DNA of 64,000 bases from positions 124,001 to 188,000 of the forward strand of contig NZ_CP162601.1 of the NCBI RefSeq assembly GCF_040957575.1, in the 5' to 3' direction. Under the pieces are notes generated by a model. It was given only the letters and a program-made list of their open reading frames with translations. It ran no database searches and was not told the DNA's origin. Positions 28,487 through 37,609 of this stretch are shown piece by piece. This DNA is from Vibrio sp. HB236076. Lineage in GTDB: Bacteria; Pseudomonadota; Gammaproteobacteria; Enterobacterales; Vibrionaceae. Position numbers and translations under genes: made by a program. Numbering within the stretch: the first letter of the stretch is position 1; each line of letters starts with the position of its first letter.

Positions 28487-29434
28487 TTAATACCCCTTCC
28501 AAGGAACCAGTTTCGTTTCCAGGTAGCGCATAAAGAGATCAAATAAATAGGCGACCATACCAATAATGATGATACCGGCGATCACAACATCGGTTTCCAA
28601 AAACTCGGCGGCGTTTAGCACCATATAACCAATCCCTGCCTGCGCAGCAACCATTTCACTGGCGACCAATGTCGTCCAACCAAAACCAATACCAATGCGC
28701 AGACCCGTCAGGATTTCAGGCATCGCGCTCTTGATGATCACGTGATAGAGAACTTGAAACTTTGATGCGCCCATTGAGTAGGCCGCTTGAATCTGTTCGC
28801 TTTTGGCTGAGGTCACCCCAGCTCGAGCACTGAGGGCGATGGGCGCAAACATCGCGAGGTAGATCAAAGTGACTTTACTGGTTTCATCAATACCTAGCCA
28901 AATAATGACTAAGGGCAAATACGCCAAGGGTGGCAGTGGGCGATAAAACTCAATTAGGGGATCAAAAATGCCGCGCACCCAAACGTTACAGCCAATCAAG
29001 ATACCAATGGGGACTGCGGTTATCACAGCAAAGAAGAACGCGCCAAACACGCGTGTTAAACTGGCTTGCATGTGCTCGCCAAGTGAAACACCGGCAAACC
29101 CATTGTTGATGAGATCGCCAAAGCGTTGAAAGACATCCAGCGGAGAAGGCAAAAACAGCGGTTTAATCCAACCCGCTTCGGTGACCAGAGTCCAAAGTAG
29201 GACAAAGAAAATCGCAGACAAAATCGAAATGAGCTTGGAGTTGCCCTGGCCGGGTTCTCCGTAGTATTTGCCCGGGGTTAACGTGTAGTTTTTGAGTTTG
29301 TTGAATAAGGTGGTCATATGTGGCTCCGGAGCGTAAGTGTCTGCTTCACTAAGCGCGGGTTTGGCTACAGACTCTTCCCTTGTGGTTTCATGTATAGTTT
29401 CGTCATTGAGGCGAGTGATGTCTGGGCTGCTCAT
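28487..29434 (-). CDS. tauC: Taurine-type ABC transporter permease TauC
   Basis: A permease of 315 residues. An unusually long cytoplasmic N-terminus (about 65 residues, polar) precedes six membrane helices. The EAA loop with the conserved G is SAKSEQIQAAYSMGASKFQVLYHVIIKSAMPEILTGLRIGIG, near 215-255. The family features PLPPLAYLPLVIIWLGIDETSK and GWTTLVASEMVAAQAGIGYMV match TauC/SsuC. It overlaps tauB by four bases (ATGA), so translation is coupled. Confidence 0.88.
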   Translation of the reverse strand: MSSPDITRLNDETIHETTREESVAKPALSEADTYAPEPHMTTLFNKLKNYTLTPGKYYGEPGQGNSKLISILSAIFFVLLWTLVTEAGWIKPLFLPSPLDVFQRFGDLINNGFAGVSLGEHMQASLTRVFGAFFFAVITAVPIGILIGCNVWVRGIFDPLIEFYRPLPPLAYLPLVIIWLGIDETSKVTLIYLAMFAPIALSARAGVTSAKSEQIQAAYSMGASKFQVLYHVIIKSAMPEILTGLRIGIGFGWTTLVASEMVAAQAGIGYMVLNAAEFLETDVVIAGIIIIGMVAYLFDLFMRYLETKLVPWKGY

Positions 29435-30285
29435 GCGACCTCCTCTGAGGTTTCATCTTGGTGAATGATCGACAAAATCTTCTCGCGCATCTCAATGAAG
29501 TCTGGCATGGATTTGACTTTACGAGCATCGCGACACGCTAAGAAACGCTGATTGAAATCGAGCTCAAAACTGTGGGTGATTCGACCTGGGCGTGGCGACA
29601 TGACGATCAGGCGCGAAGCCATAAAGAGCGCTTCTTCCACACTGTGAGTAATGAAAAACATCATTTTATTGGTCGCTTTCCATGCGTCGAGCAACAGTTC
29701 TTGTAACACTTCTCGAGTGAGAGCATCGAGCGCGCCAAGCGGCTCATCGAGCAAGAGAATACTGGGGTCGTTGGTGAGGGCTCTTGCGATGCCAACGCGT
29801 TGCTGCATCCCGCCAGAAAGTTGATAGACCTTGTGATGATGAAAATCTTCCAAGCCAACCAATTGCAGATACTTGGCGGCTCGCTCGATGCGTTCTTCTT
29901 TGCTGACCCCTTGTAATTTAAGGCCAAATGATGTGTTTTCTAGTACGTTCATCCAAGGAAACAGCGCGTGTTTTTGAAATACCACGCCGCGTTCTGCGCC
30001 GGGGCCAGTGATTTGATCGCCAATATCTCGGCCCATTTGTACTCTAGGGAAGCCTTCTATTTTAGAATCGCCTAAGGTGAGGTAACCCGATGAGGGTTGA
30101 ATAAAGCCCGCCATAAGATTGAGTAGGGTGGTTTTGCCACAGCCCGATGCCCCGAGAGCAACGACTAAATCGCCCTGATTGATTTCTAGGTTAACCCCAG
30201 AAAGGGCAGTCACCGGATCGCCTCCTTGGAGGTCTTTATAGATAACTGATACATCCTGTATCTTCAAAACTTTTCCATCTGACAT
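29431..30285 (-). CDS. tauB: Taurine-type ABC transporter ATPase TauB
   Basis: An ATPase of 284 residues with Walker A GASGCGKTT (near 45), Q-loop FQKHALFPW, signature LSGGMQQRVGIARAL (near 160), Walker B ILLLDEPLGALD and H-loop ITHSVEEAL. The phrase GPGAERGVVFQ before the Q-loop is typical of TauB. A short insertion before it (RVQMGRDIGDQI) is longer than in E. coli. It powers the TauA-TauC importer. Confidence 0.9.
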   Translation of the reverse strand: MSDGKVLKIQDVSVIYKDLQGGDPVTALSGVNLEINQGDLVVALGASGCGKTTLLNLMAGFIQPSSGYLTLGDSKIEGFPRVQMGRDIGDQITGPGAERGVVFQKHALFPWMNVLENTSFGLKLQGVSKEERIERAAKYLQLVGLEDFHHHKVYQLSGGMQQRVGIARALTNDPSILLLDEPLGALDALTREVLQELLLDAWKATNKMMFFITHSVEEALFMASRLIVMSPRPGRITHSFELDFNQRFLACRDARKVKSMPDFIEMREKILSIIHQDETSEEVA

Positions 30286-30359
30286 GCGAACTATCTCCGT
30301 GTTGTGTACTGTCGGGCTCCCTGTGTTAACCGCGAGGAGTTAACACAGGGGAGGAGGGA

Positions 30360-31385
30360 TTACATTGCAGCGGCTTTTTCCGCATACGTTGGATTGACGT
30401 AAACGCTGTAATCGGGTTGAACCTTAGTGATTTTCTTCTCTTTAAATAAGAAGTTAGACGTGGTGGTCAAGGCTTGCGTTGCGCCGCCTTTTTCGCCACA
30501 ACCCAACCATTGACAAGAGGTTTGTTGATCAAAATCGAGGAACTCATAAAGCGCGAGAGCATTGATGGCGTCTTGAGGCTGACCACCGGCTAACTTGGCG
30601 ACTGAGATGGCAAGTGGGCTTTGTGCGTTAATGGTTTCTTTTTCCGCTTTGTATTGGTCATCCACGCCTTTTAATGTAGCCAGGAATTTCACCACAAACT
30701 CTTCGTTATCCTTGGTAAAGGATTTGTTGGCAATCACACCGTCGAAGGTTGGGCGGCCCCATGCGCTAAGCTGTTTGGAAGAGATTAATACGTGACCATC
30801 TTGCTTGATGCGAGCCAGTGCCGGATCCCAAATGAAAGCACCGTCAATATCGCCACGTTCCCAGGCGGCCATAATTGAGTTTGGCTGCATATTGATCAAT
30901 TTGACATCTTCTTGTGATAGGCCAAATTGTGAAAGGGCGAACAGCATGTGATAGTGCGTAGTGGAGACGAAAGGCACGGCAATGCGTTTGCCTTTGAGAT
31001 CCGAAGGCGAGGTAATGCCGCTTTTATCGCTAACGACAAGGGCTTCGGCATCGGCAATGTTTTCCATGATCCAAATCAGTTCAATGTCCAAACCTTTACT
31101 GGCGGCACTGGCAATTGGGCTAGAGCCTGCCATGGTAATATCGACGGCGCCCGATGCCATCGCCGTAATTGCTTTCGCACCAGAGTCGAATTTGCGCCAT
31201 TTGATCTCATAGCCAGTGGCTTTTTCGAACATCTTAGTATCGATGGCATATTTCATCGGGTTGTAAACGCCTTGATAGCCTATGGTCACCTCTTGGGCGG
31301 CAAAAGCGGAAAGCGAGGCAAAAGCCGTTGATGCAATTACTAATGATTTAACTAATGTTGATTTTAGGAATTTTCCTGTTTTCAT
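30360..31385 (-). CDS. tauA: Taurine-binding periplasmic protein TauA
   Basis: A protein of 341 residues with a signal peptide ending SAFA|AQEV near residue 30. It contains WRKFDSGAKAITAMASG, GSSPIA, KRIAVPFVSTTHY and AAWERGDIDGAFIWDPA, all close to E. coli TauA and its sulfonate-contacting segments. A Cys pair (CQWLGC) near residue 286 is an unusual addition and could form a disulfide. ATG 31385 has GAGGA seven bases upstream, so it is preferred over the GTG at 31391. It is first in tauABC and divergent from the MocR-type gene. Confidence 0.9.
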   Translation of the reverse strand: MKTGKFLKSTLVKSLVIASTAFASLSAFAAQEVTIGYQGVYNPMKYAIDTKMFEKATGYEIKWRKFDSGAKAITAMASGAVDITMAGSSPIASAASKGLDIELIWIMENIADAEALVVSDKSGITSPSDLKGKRIAVPFVSTTHYHMLFALSQFGLSQEDVKLINMQPNSIMAAWERGDIDGAFIWDPALARIKQDGHVLISSKQLSAWGRPTFDGVIANKSFTKDNEEFVVKFLATLKGVDDQYKAEKETINAQSPLAISVAKLAGGQPQDAINALALYEFLDFDQQTSCQWLGCGEKGGATQALTTTSNFLFKEKKITKVQPDYSVYVNPTYAEKAAAM

Positions 31386-31712
31386 CGTCACATCCTCATT
31401 GTGTTGATTTCTTAACCACCTTAAGGCGATTTATAGAGCCAGTGTAGAGCCAAATTGAATCTTTATTGGGCCAAAGTTGCACTAAAACAGTGCCCATATT
31501 TGGTGCGAAAAAAGAGTAATTATTGGAATTCTCACTACTACACCATTCATTTTCGGACTGAAGTCATGCCTTAACTCTTGTCCTAGCCTGTACCGTCGGC
31601 TTGAGCGTATGGCAACCACTCATTGCGCGACGTTGGTGTCCATGCATTTATGATGCTAACGGCGAATGTTTTGTCTTTGCCTGTGGATAAACCATTTTTG
31701 GCCCTATATGGA

Positions 31713-31775
31713 AACATGCTATTTGGCACCATCTGGCTCTATTTTTAGGTCCAGATGGTGCCAGATGGCATGTTT
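31713..31775. promoter_or_regulatory. Large palindromic operator between tauA and the MocR-type regulator
   Basis: Perfect arms GGCACCATCTGG (31726-31737) and CCAGATGGTGCC (31751-31762) flank 13 bases. The symmetry continues outward to AAACATGC/GCATGTTT, so the whole runs 31713-31775. On the minus strand the right part contains CCATCTGGCA and CCATCTGGAC as a 10-base direct repeat. It then reads CTGGACCTAA (31745-31754), exactly the motif reported for Rhodobacter TauR (CTGGACYTAA). The region lies 60 bases before the regulator start and 330 before tauA. Confidence 0.75.
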
Positions 31776-31834
31776 TCTGCTTGTTTGCCCCCAAAGGCCA
31801 AATGGATTGGGGCCAGATAGCAAAAGGGACAGCA

Positions 31835-33355
31835 ATGAAAAGCGATCATCTGATTCACATTCAATTTACCCCTGAGCGCAGTTTGCAAGAGCAAATTCGC
31901 GAAGTGCTGATAGAAAATATCCGCCAAGGAAAGTTCGATAGTAAGCCCTTACCTTCATGTCGAAAAATGGCAGCCATGCTCAGAGTGTCTCGCAACACCG
32001 TGGTATTGGCCTACGCGCGCTTAGTGGATGAAGGCTATCTTTACTCCCATGAGCGCAGTGGCTATTTCCCGACCGAGCAGGCTCTACAGCTCGATATTAA
32101 GCCACTGCGGCCGAATGGCGATGTATTGACTCAGTCTGGATTGCCGAGTGGTTTTTGGCGCAAACGCATCAAACCCGACCTTGATTCACAGCGCAACATT
32201 GAAAAGCCCGCCAATTGGCAGCAATTTCCCTATCCGTTTTTATTTGGTCAACCCGATCACACGCTATTTCCTCTCTCTCATTGGCGTGAATGCGGGCGAC
32301 TGGCACAGCGCAATACGGTGATCAAAGACTGGATCAGTGATTTTGTCGATCACGATGACCCGATGTTAATCAAACAGCTGCAATCGAACGTTTTGTCTAA
32401 ACGGGGGATCAGTGCCAAACCCGAGGAAATATTGATTACCATAGGAACGCAAAATTCCCTCTACCTTTTGGCCGATTTATTGGCTGATGAGACGACGACG
32501 TTGGGAGTGGAAGAGCCCGGTTGGCCAGATGTTCGCAATATTTTTATGCGCCACCAAGCCAGGCTTAAGACACTGCCTGTGGATCAGCAAGGTTTGGTTA
32601 TTGATGATGCGCTGGCAGAATGTGATTATTTATACACCACGCCCAGCCATCAAATACCCACCAATGTCACGATGCCAATGGCACGGCGTCAACAGCTATT
32701 AGAATACGCCGAGCGCCATGATTTTTTGATCATCGAAGACGATTACGACAGTGAAGTGAATGCGATCAGCGAGCTGTCGCCATCACTGAAAAGTTTGGAT
32801 CAAAAAGGCCGGGTGATTTATGTCGGTAGCTTGTCCAAAACGCTATCACAAGGGTTGCGTTTAGGCTTTATGGTGGCCGACCAAGCTTTGATCCGCGAGG
32901 CGAGAAAGTTACGCCGCCTCATGTATCGTCATCCGCCGGCCAACAATCAGCGTACCTGCGCGTTATTCATTTCTCTGGGTCATTACGATACGTATTTGCG
33001 ACGGCTACGCAACAGTTATGCTGAAAAGTGGCAGGTGATGCGTCAAGCGATAGAAACGTATTTGCCGTATAGCATAACCTCGAGTACGGTCGGGGGCAGT
33101 GCTTTTTGGTTGCGATTGCCCGATGGCGTGTCGGCGCAGCACCTCGCTAGCCAAGCTCGTGAGGTGGGAGTACTCATTGAGCCGGGTGATGTGCATTTTC
33201 ATGACCTAGCGCGATGTCCGGGCAATTTTATTCGCCTTGGCTATTCCGGTATTGATATCAATAAAATCAGTGCAGGTATAAAAACACTATCGCAAGTATT
33301 GGCGCAATTTGAACACTGGCAAGATGGGCAAAGCATGCGAAATAGGTCTGGCTAG
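31835..33355 (+). CDS. tauR: MocR-family (GntR-aminotransferase) regulator, TauR-like
   Basis: A protein of 506 residues. The N-terminal GntR winged helix (about 10-75, SLQEQIREVLIENIRQGKF, LRVSRNTVVLAYARLVDEGYL) is fused to a class I aminotransferase-like domain with PLP-site features (DDYDSEV, YVGSLSKTLSQGLRLGFMVA). MocR proteins bind PLP and sense amino compounds. Position opposite tauABC and the TauR-type motif between them suggest that it activates taurine uptake. ATG 31835 follows AAAAGGGA. Other MocR roles (GabR, PdxR) are less likely from context. Confidence 0.85.
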   Translation: MKSDHLIHIQFTPERSLQEQIREVLIENIRQGKFDSKPLPSCRKMAAMLRVSRNTVVLAYARLVDEGYLYSHERSGYFPTEQALQLDIKPLRPNGDVLTQSGLPSGFWRKRIKPDLDSQRNIEKPANWQQFPYPFLFGQPDHTLFPLSHWRECGRLAQRNTVIKDWISDFVDHDDPMLIKQLQSNVLSKRGISAKPEEILITIGTQNSLYLLADLLADETTTLGVEEPGWPDVRNIFMRHQARLKTLPVDQQGLVIDDALAECDYLYTTPSHQIPTNVTMPMARRQQLLEYAERHDFLIIEDDYDSEVNAISELSPSLKSLDQKGRVIYVGSLSKTLSQGLRLGFMVADQALIREARKLRRLMYRHPPANNQRTCALFISLGHYDTYLRRLRNSYAEKWQVMRQAIETYLPYSITSSTVGGSAFWLRLPDGVSAQHLASQAREVGVLIEPGDVHFHDLARCPGNFIRLGYSGIDINKISAGIKTLSQVLAQFEHWQDGQSMRNRSG

Positions 33356-33382
33356 AGTGTGCGATAGCCAGACCGGTATCCG

Positions 33383-33916
33383 TTAGTGTTGTGCGTCTTT
33401 GCTGTGGTCAGTCACTGAGTGCGTGTCACCGTGCTTGGTCAGCTTATCGAGATATCCCATGGCAAAAGCCGATAACACAAACGTGATGTGCAGCAGTAGA
33501 TACCACTTTATTTTCTCACCATCGATGTTTTCTACTTCCATAAACACTTTAAGTAGATGAATCGATGAAATGGCAACAATGGAAGCGGAGACTTTATTTT
33601 TTAATGAGTTGGTATCGAGTTTGCCAAGCCAACCTAATTTATCCGCATCTTCGCTAAGGTCGATTTTGGACACGAAATTCTCATAGCCAGAAAACATGAC
33701 CATCACAATTAAGCCGCCCACCAAAGATAAGTCGATCAGAGATAAAGCAAGTAAGATGAGATCGACTTCACCAACGCTAAAAATCATCGGCAATAAGTGA
33801 AACACTTCTTGAAAAAATTTGATCCCCAAAGCCAACAACACCAAACTTAGGCCAAGGTAGATCGGTGCCATAATCCAACGCGACGCGTATAGCAAGGTTT
33901 CTATTAGTCGTTCCAT
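33383..33916 (-). CDS. yqhA: YqhA/UPF0114 family membrane protein
   Basis: An inner-membrane protein of 177 residues. It has about four hydrophobic helices and the family start [25 protein letters not shown], followed by [35 protein letters not shown]. The tail is His/Asp rich. Function is unknown. It is convergent with the MocR-type gene and separated from it by only 27 bases; the next gene on the same strand lies beyond a strong terminator. Confidence 0.88.
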   Translation of the reverse strand: MERLIETLLYASRWIMAPIYLGLSLVLLALGIKFFQEVFHLLPMIFSVGEVDLILLALSLIDLSLVGGLIVMVMFSGYENFVSKIDLSEDADKLGWLGKLDTNSLKNKVSASIVAISSIHLLKVFMEVENIDGEKIKWYLLLHITFVLSAFAMGYLDKLTKHGDTHSVTDHSKDAQH

Positions 33917-33975
33917 AATGTCAATTTTTATAAAGCAAAAGAAACAGTTTACTTATTATGTACAGGTAGAGCTAC

Positions 33976-34018
33976 AAAAAAAGCCCATCCTTGCGCTTGG
34001 CAAGAATGGGCTTTTTTT
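33976..34018 (-). terminator. Terminator downstream of the nitroreductase gene
   Basis: A 13-bp outer stem (AAAAAAAGCCCAT with ATGGGCTTTTTTT), a small mismatch, and a 5-bp inner stem CTTGC/GCAAG. It has A- and T-runs on both sides and so could act on both strands. It lies 30 bases from the nitroreductase stop. Confidence 0.9.
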
Positions 34019-34048
34019 CATCGCACAATGGCTTAAAACATACCGAGA

Positions 34049-34708
34049 TTACAGCACGGTAATGATTTTTTCTTGCGGCAGTCGCGCTTTTGGCAAGCCG
34101 TAGTTGTAATCTTCACCGTCGAGGTGGTAGCCCATTGCCACGGCAACGTGACACTCGTAACCATCGAGCTCTTCGGCAAAAATTTCACTGATCATCTCAG
34201 GGTCGACACCTTCCATCGGAGTGGCATCAATATCGAGACGCGGTAGGAAGTGCAGTAAGTTACCCAGTGCAATATAAAGCTGTGCTTTAGTCCAATGGCC
34301 GTTAAAACCTTGCTCATCGGTTTGCGAAGCCGCAAAGCCAAAAGCGCCATTGAGCATCGCATCGTATCGCTCTGCGGGTAAATGACCTGAAGACACTTCA
34401 ACATCAACGACTTTACGGTAATCGTCGAGTGTGAACTTAGGGTTGTGAGCCATGAGGATGATGTGCGACGCTTCTGTGGCATGCGGTTGGTTGAACTGAT
34501 GCATGCGAGCAAAAGTGCGATCAAAACGCTGCTTGGCTTCATCACTTTCTAGGATGATGAATTTCCAAGGTTGAGAGTTAATCGAAGAGGCAGATAAGCG
34601 TAACGCTTCACGAATGACGTCCATGTTTTCAGCACTGATACGCTTATTGGCATCAAATTTCTTTGTGGTGTAACGCTTTTGTAGTTCAGTAATGATTGGG
34701 TGTGTCAT
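34049..34708 (-). CDS. NfsB-type oxygen-insensitive NAD(P)H nitroreductase
   Basis: A flavoprotein of 219 residues. It has the nitroreductase start ITELQKRYTTKKFDANKRIS, FMN-binding ALRLSASSINSQPWKFIIL (about 32-50) and a C-terminal MGYHLDGEDYNYGLPKARLP. These follow NfsB/dihydropteridine reductase-type enzymes that reduce nitro compounds and quinones with two electrons. ATG 34708 follows GAGG; the open frame upstream to 34768 has no homology. A LysR gene lies upstream on the same strand. Confidence 0.9.
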   Translation of the reverse strand: MTHPIITELQKRYTTKKFDANKRISAENMDVIREALRLSASSINSQPWKFIILESDEAKQRFDRTFARMHQFNQPHATEASHIILMAHNPKFTLDDYRKVVDVEVSSGHLPAERYDAMLNGAFGFAASQTDEQGFNGHWTKAQLYIALGNLLHFLPRLDIDATPMEGVDPEMISEIFAEELDGYECHVAVAMGYHLDGEDYNYGLPKARLPQEKIITVL

Positions 34709-34916
34709 ATTCGCTTCCTCGTAAAGGATAAAAATCACAAATGCAGTGAACTGCCTAGAGGCGGTCATTATTGAGCAAGATAGTGAGCAACACGAGAGAC
34801 GAATAATCCAAACTTAATGGATATATTTATCCATAATGATGTGACTTTAATCAAAATACATGGCCAAAAGCTGCTATAAATTGGACTTTGAAATCCAACA
34901 AATGGCGAAGCCACGT

Positions 34917-35864
34917 TCATCGGTATAAATGGTCAAAATCGTCGATATACGCATACCAATAGGGCGGAGTACCAATGTGGTCTTGCAAAAATTGCATGAA
35001 CTCTTGTACCAGTTTGGTGTGTTTTCGATGTGGGTACACCGCGTAAATGCCTTTGCCTTTGGTCGAGAGTGCGTAGTCGGGCAGTAAAGGCCGCAAACCC
35101 AATTTGGACAAGGGGGCGCTGAGGTTAAATAAGTCAATAACCGCATAGCCTACCCCATCTTGCACCAGGTTGAGTAGCGTCTGTACATCATTGACCTTAA
35201 TCGGCCCTGACATCTTATAGCTTTTTAGATTGTGTCCATGTGGTGTGTCACTCATTAGCACCGAGTCTAAGGTGACGTCGCGATTGGCATAAATAATCGC
35301 AGGCAATTGCATCAGAGCTTCTGGGCTGGTCGGCGTACCATAACGGCCAATAAAGCTCTCTGAGGCCACTAGGGCAAAATGGGTATTGGCAATTTTTTTG
35401 GCGATTAAGTTGGAGTCGTTCATCTTGCCCATTCGAATGGCGAGATCGAACTTTTCAGCGATGATGTCGGTGCGTTTATCTTCGAGAGTCAATTCAATTT
35501 TAACATCGGGGTAGCGGTTGATAAACGCACTGATTGCCGGCTGTATGTGCAATTGACCAAGGAGTAATGAGCTGGTGATGCGCAACACGCCTTTGGGCTG
35601 GTCTTGGTATGAGTGTGCAATGTCCTGGATATTGTTGATGGTGCTCAGGAGCAGTTTGGCTTGTTCGACAATTTCCTCGCCGGCTGGGGTCAGCGCCAAT
35701 GCGCGAGTCGAGCGATTGAGCAATTGGATTCCCAAGTCAGCTTCGAGTTTTTTGATCTGTTTCGACAATTGCGAATTGTCGATATTTTTCAATGCGGCTA
35801 CTTTGCTAAATGAGCCTTGTTGAACGACATCGAGAAGTAAAGACAGTTGCTCTGGTAGGCCCAT
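34917..35864 (-). CDS. LysR-family regulator
   Basis: A protein of 315 residues with an N-terminal winged helix (LSLLLDVVQQGSFSKVAALKNIDNSQLSKQIKKLEADLGIQLLNRSTRAL) and an effector domain of the CrgA/AaeR type, where GVLRITSS starts the first lobe near residue 90. The helix-turn-helix is slightly atypical (IDNSQLSKQI for the usual SQPAVS). It could control the nitroreductase 200 bases downstream or the acid phosphatase divergent to it; no operator was recognised. Confidence 0.87.
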   Translation of the reverse strand: MGLPEQLSLLLDVVQQGSFSKVAALKNIDNSQLSKQIKKLEADLGIQLLNRSTRALALTPAGEEIVEQAKLLLSTINNIQDIAHSYQDQPKGVLRITSSLLLGQLHIQPAISAFINRYPDVKIELTLEDKRTDIIAEKFDLAIRMGKMNDSNLIAKKIANTHFALVASESFIGRYGTPTSPEALMQLPAIIYANRDVTLDSVLMSDTPHGHNLKSYKMSGPIKVNDVQTLLNLVQDGVGYAVIDLFNLSAPLSKLGLRPLLPDYALSTKGKGIYAVYPHRKHTKLVQEFMQFLQDHIGTPPYWYAYIDDFDHLYR

Positions 35865-36046
35865 ATGTACCCCGTGAATAATAGCCGGTGAAACTCTATA
35901 TTGGCCATAATGTTTAAGTGCTTATCGGCCATCGATGAAAACGGATCACTGAGTGATATTTTGAGAGAAATCAGATTTCACTAGTTGCTCGTCATGTCGA
36001 TGTGTAATAATTTGTTACACACTACCAACTGCGGAGTAATTTTAAC

Positions 36047-36874
36047 ATGATGTCTCGTTGTCGAACTTTACTGGCGTCTAGCGCGCTGATTTTATCTACT
36101 TTTTCTGCTCACTCTATCGCTGACACCCCAGAGTATACTGGGAATGATCTCAACCAACAATTGGTGATGGCCACCATGTGGATGCAAGTGTCTGGCGAAT
36201 ATCGCGCTTTGGCACACCAAGCATTTAATCTGGCCCATCTGCAGTTTGATAAAGTGAAAAATACTTATCAAGGCGATAAAAAACTGGCTGTGGTTGTCGA
36301 TGTTGATGAAACCGTACTGGATAACAGCGCTTATGAAGCTTGGTTATTGGGTCAAGACAAAGGTTACTCAAGCGAGACTTGGAATCAGTGGATGGCGGCC
36401 TCACAAGCGATCGCCATTCCTGGAGCTGTAGACTTTCTCAACTATGTGGTCGAGCAAGGTGGTGATGTTTTCTATATTACTAACCGCAGAGAGGTTGGTT
36501 ATGAGGGCACAGAGCGCAACCTAAAAGCGGCGGGTTTCCCACAAGTGGATAAAGCGCATTTGATATTGAGAACCGACACCAGTAACAAAGAGCCACGTCG
36601 ACAAGCGGTAGTGAAAGATCACCACATTGCTTTGTTAATGGGTGATAACTTGAATGATTTTTCCAAGGATTTCCACGTTAATTCTCTCGAAGAAACTTAC
36701 CAAGTTGTCGAAGATAACAAAGAAAAATTTGGTGCCGAATTTATCGTTTTGCCTAACCCTACCTATGGTGATTGGGAAGGTAAAGTGTACAAAGGCAATT
36801 GGGGCGCTTCAGCGGCCGACAAAGATGCCATGCGCAAAGAAGCACTGCGTTACTGGGATACGGAAACAAAATAA
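36047..36874 (+). CDS. HAD acid phosphatase / 5'-nucleotidase, e(P4) family
   Basis: A protein of 275 residues. It has a signal peptide ending AHSIA|DTPEY, followed by motif I VVDVDETVLDNSAY (nucleophile Asp near 84), motif II ITNR and motif III/IV LMGDNLNDF. These place it in the class C acid phosphatase e(P4) family, which dephosphorylates nucleotides and NMN in the periplasm or outer membrane. Classical members are lipoproteins, but here no Cys follows the signal peptide, so the protein should be soluble. A terminator follows directly. Confidence 0.9.
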   Translation: MMSRCRTLLASSALILSTFSAHSIADTPEYTGNDLNQQLVMATMWMQVSGEYRALAHQAFNLAHLQFDKVKNTYQGDKKLAVVVDVDETVLDNSAYEAWLLGQDKGYSSETWNQWMAASQAIAIPGAVDFLNYVVEQGGDVFYITNRREVGYEGTERNLKAAGFPQVDKAHLILRTDTSNKEPRRQAVVKDHHIALLMGDNLNDFSKDFHVNSLEETYQVVEDNKEKFGAEFIVLPNPTYGDWEGKVYKGNWGASAADKDAMRKEALRYWDTETK

Positions 36875-36897
36875 TCGCGTTATCTGATCATATTGAT

Positions 36898-36927
36898 AAA
36901 AAGCAGAGCATTGAGCTCTGCTTTTTT
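36898..36927 (+). terminator. Terminator after the acid phosphatase gene
   Basis: GCAGAGC (36903-36909) pairs with GCTCTGC (36915-36921) around ATTGA, with a T-run 36922-36927 and an A-run before it. It probably serves both the phosphatase (+) and the convergent isomerase gene (-). Confidence 0.9.
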
Positions 36928-36928
36928 A

Positions 36929-37522
36929 TTACACTTGTAATGCCACTTCGAGTAACTCGAGTCGGTCTTGACCCCAAAATTGCTCCTCTTGCAACCAGTA
37001 TGACGGCGAGCCTAGTACGCCTTTGGCAACCGCTTCCTCGGTATTCGCTTGATATTGCGCCAAGGTGCTTTCCTGTTTGGCGAGGCTCAATACGTCTTGG
37101 GCATCCAATTGATGCTCTAACAGTAGTTGCGTGAGCACGTCTTCATCAGCAATGTTCTGCTCTTGCGACCAGCAGGCACGCATCACGGCCCCAGCAAAGG
37201 CACTGACTTCTTTACCTTGTTGTAATAAAGCGATGATACAGCGATCGGCTAGGCTTGGATCGACAGGGAAATATGTCGGTTGAATGTTCATCGGCTGTTG
37301 ACGAAATTCAGACCAGCGCTTGAGCTCGGTCAACCGGTACGCTTGGCGCGACTTGGGGCGTTGGCCTAGTGGTAAAGCGCCCGAAGCGCCAAAAACGGGC
37401 CCGAGCTGAATTGGTTTATAGTGAATCTTCACCCTGTATTTTTCGGCTAATTGATGCAATTTTTGTTGGCCCAAATAAGCAAAGGGTGACAGGCTGGTGA
37501 AGTAATAATCCATCTCTTTCAT
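36929..37522 (-). CDS. DsbA-fold 2-hydroxychromene-2-carboxylate isomerase / kappa-GST-like protein
   Basis: A thioredoxin-fold protein of 197 residues starting MKEMDYYFTSLSPFAYLGQQKL. Where DsbA has CxxC, this has SLSPFAY, with Ser in place of Cys. That is the pattern of GSH-dependent HCCA isomerases and kappa glutathione transferases. The C-terminal GVLGSPSYWLQEEQFWGQDRLELLE holds the cis-Pro loop. ATG 37522 follows AAGGAAA. The substrate is unknown. It is co-oriented with tetR (87 bases upstream) and probably part of that regulon. Confidence 0.85.
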   Translation of the reverse strand: MKEMDYYFTSLSPFAYLGQQKLHQLAEKYRVKIHYKPIQLGPVFGASGALPLGQRPKSRQAYRLTELKRWSEFRQQPMNIQPTYFPVDPSLADRCIIALLQQGKEVSAFAGAVMRACWSQEQNIADEDVLTQLLLEHQLDAQDVLSLAKQESTLAQYQANTEEAVAKGVLGSPSYWLQEEQFWGQDRLELLEVALQV

Positions 37523-37609
37523 CGTGGTTTCCTTGTTCGTACGGCGAGGGCGGCAATGAGTCAGGGGAATACACCGGGTTGGCGAGTCGTTCACACCTGA
37601 CCCGTCGTT

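Noticed and set aside
34840..34855. Possible CRP site (TGTGA-N6-TCAAA) before the nitroreductase gene
   Set aside because: Only one half-site is good, and such matches are expected by chance in AT-rich intergenic DNA.
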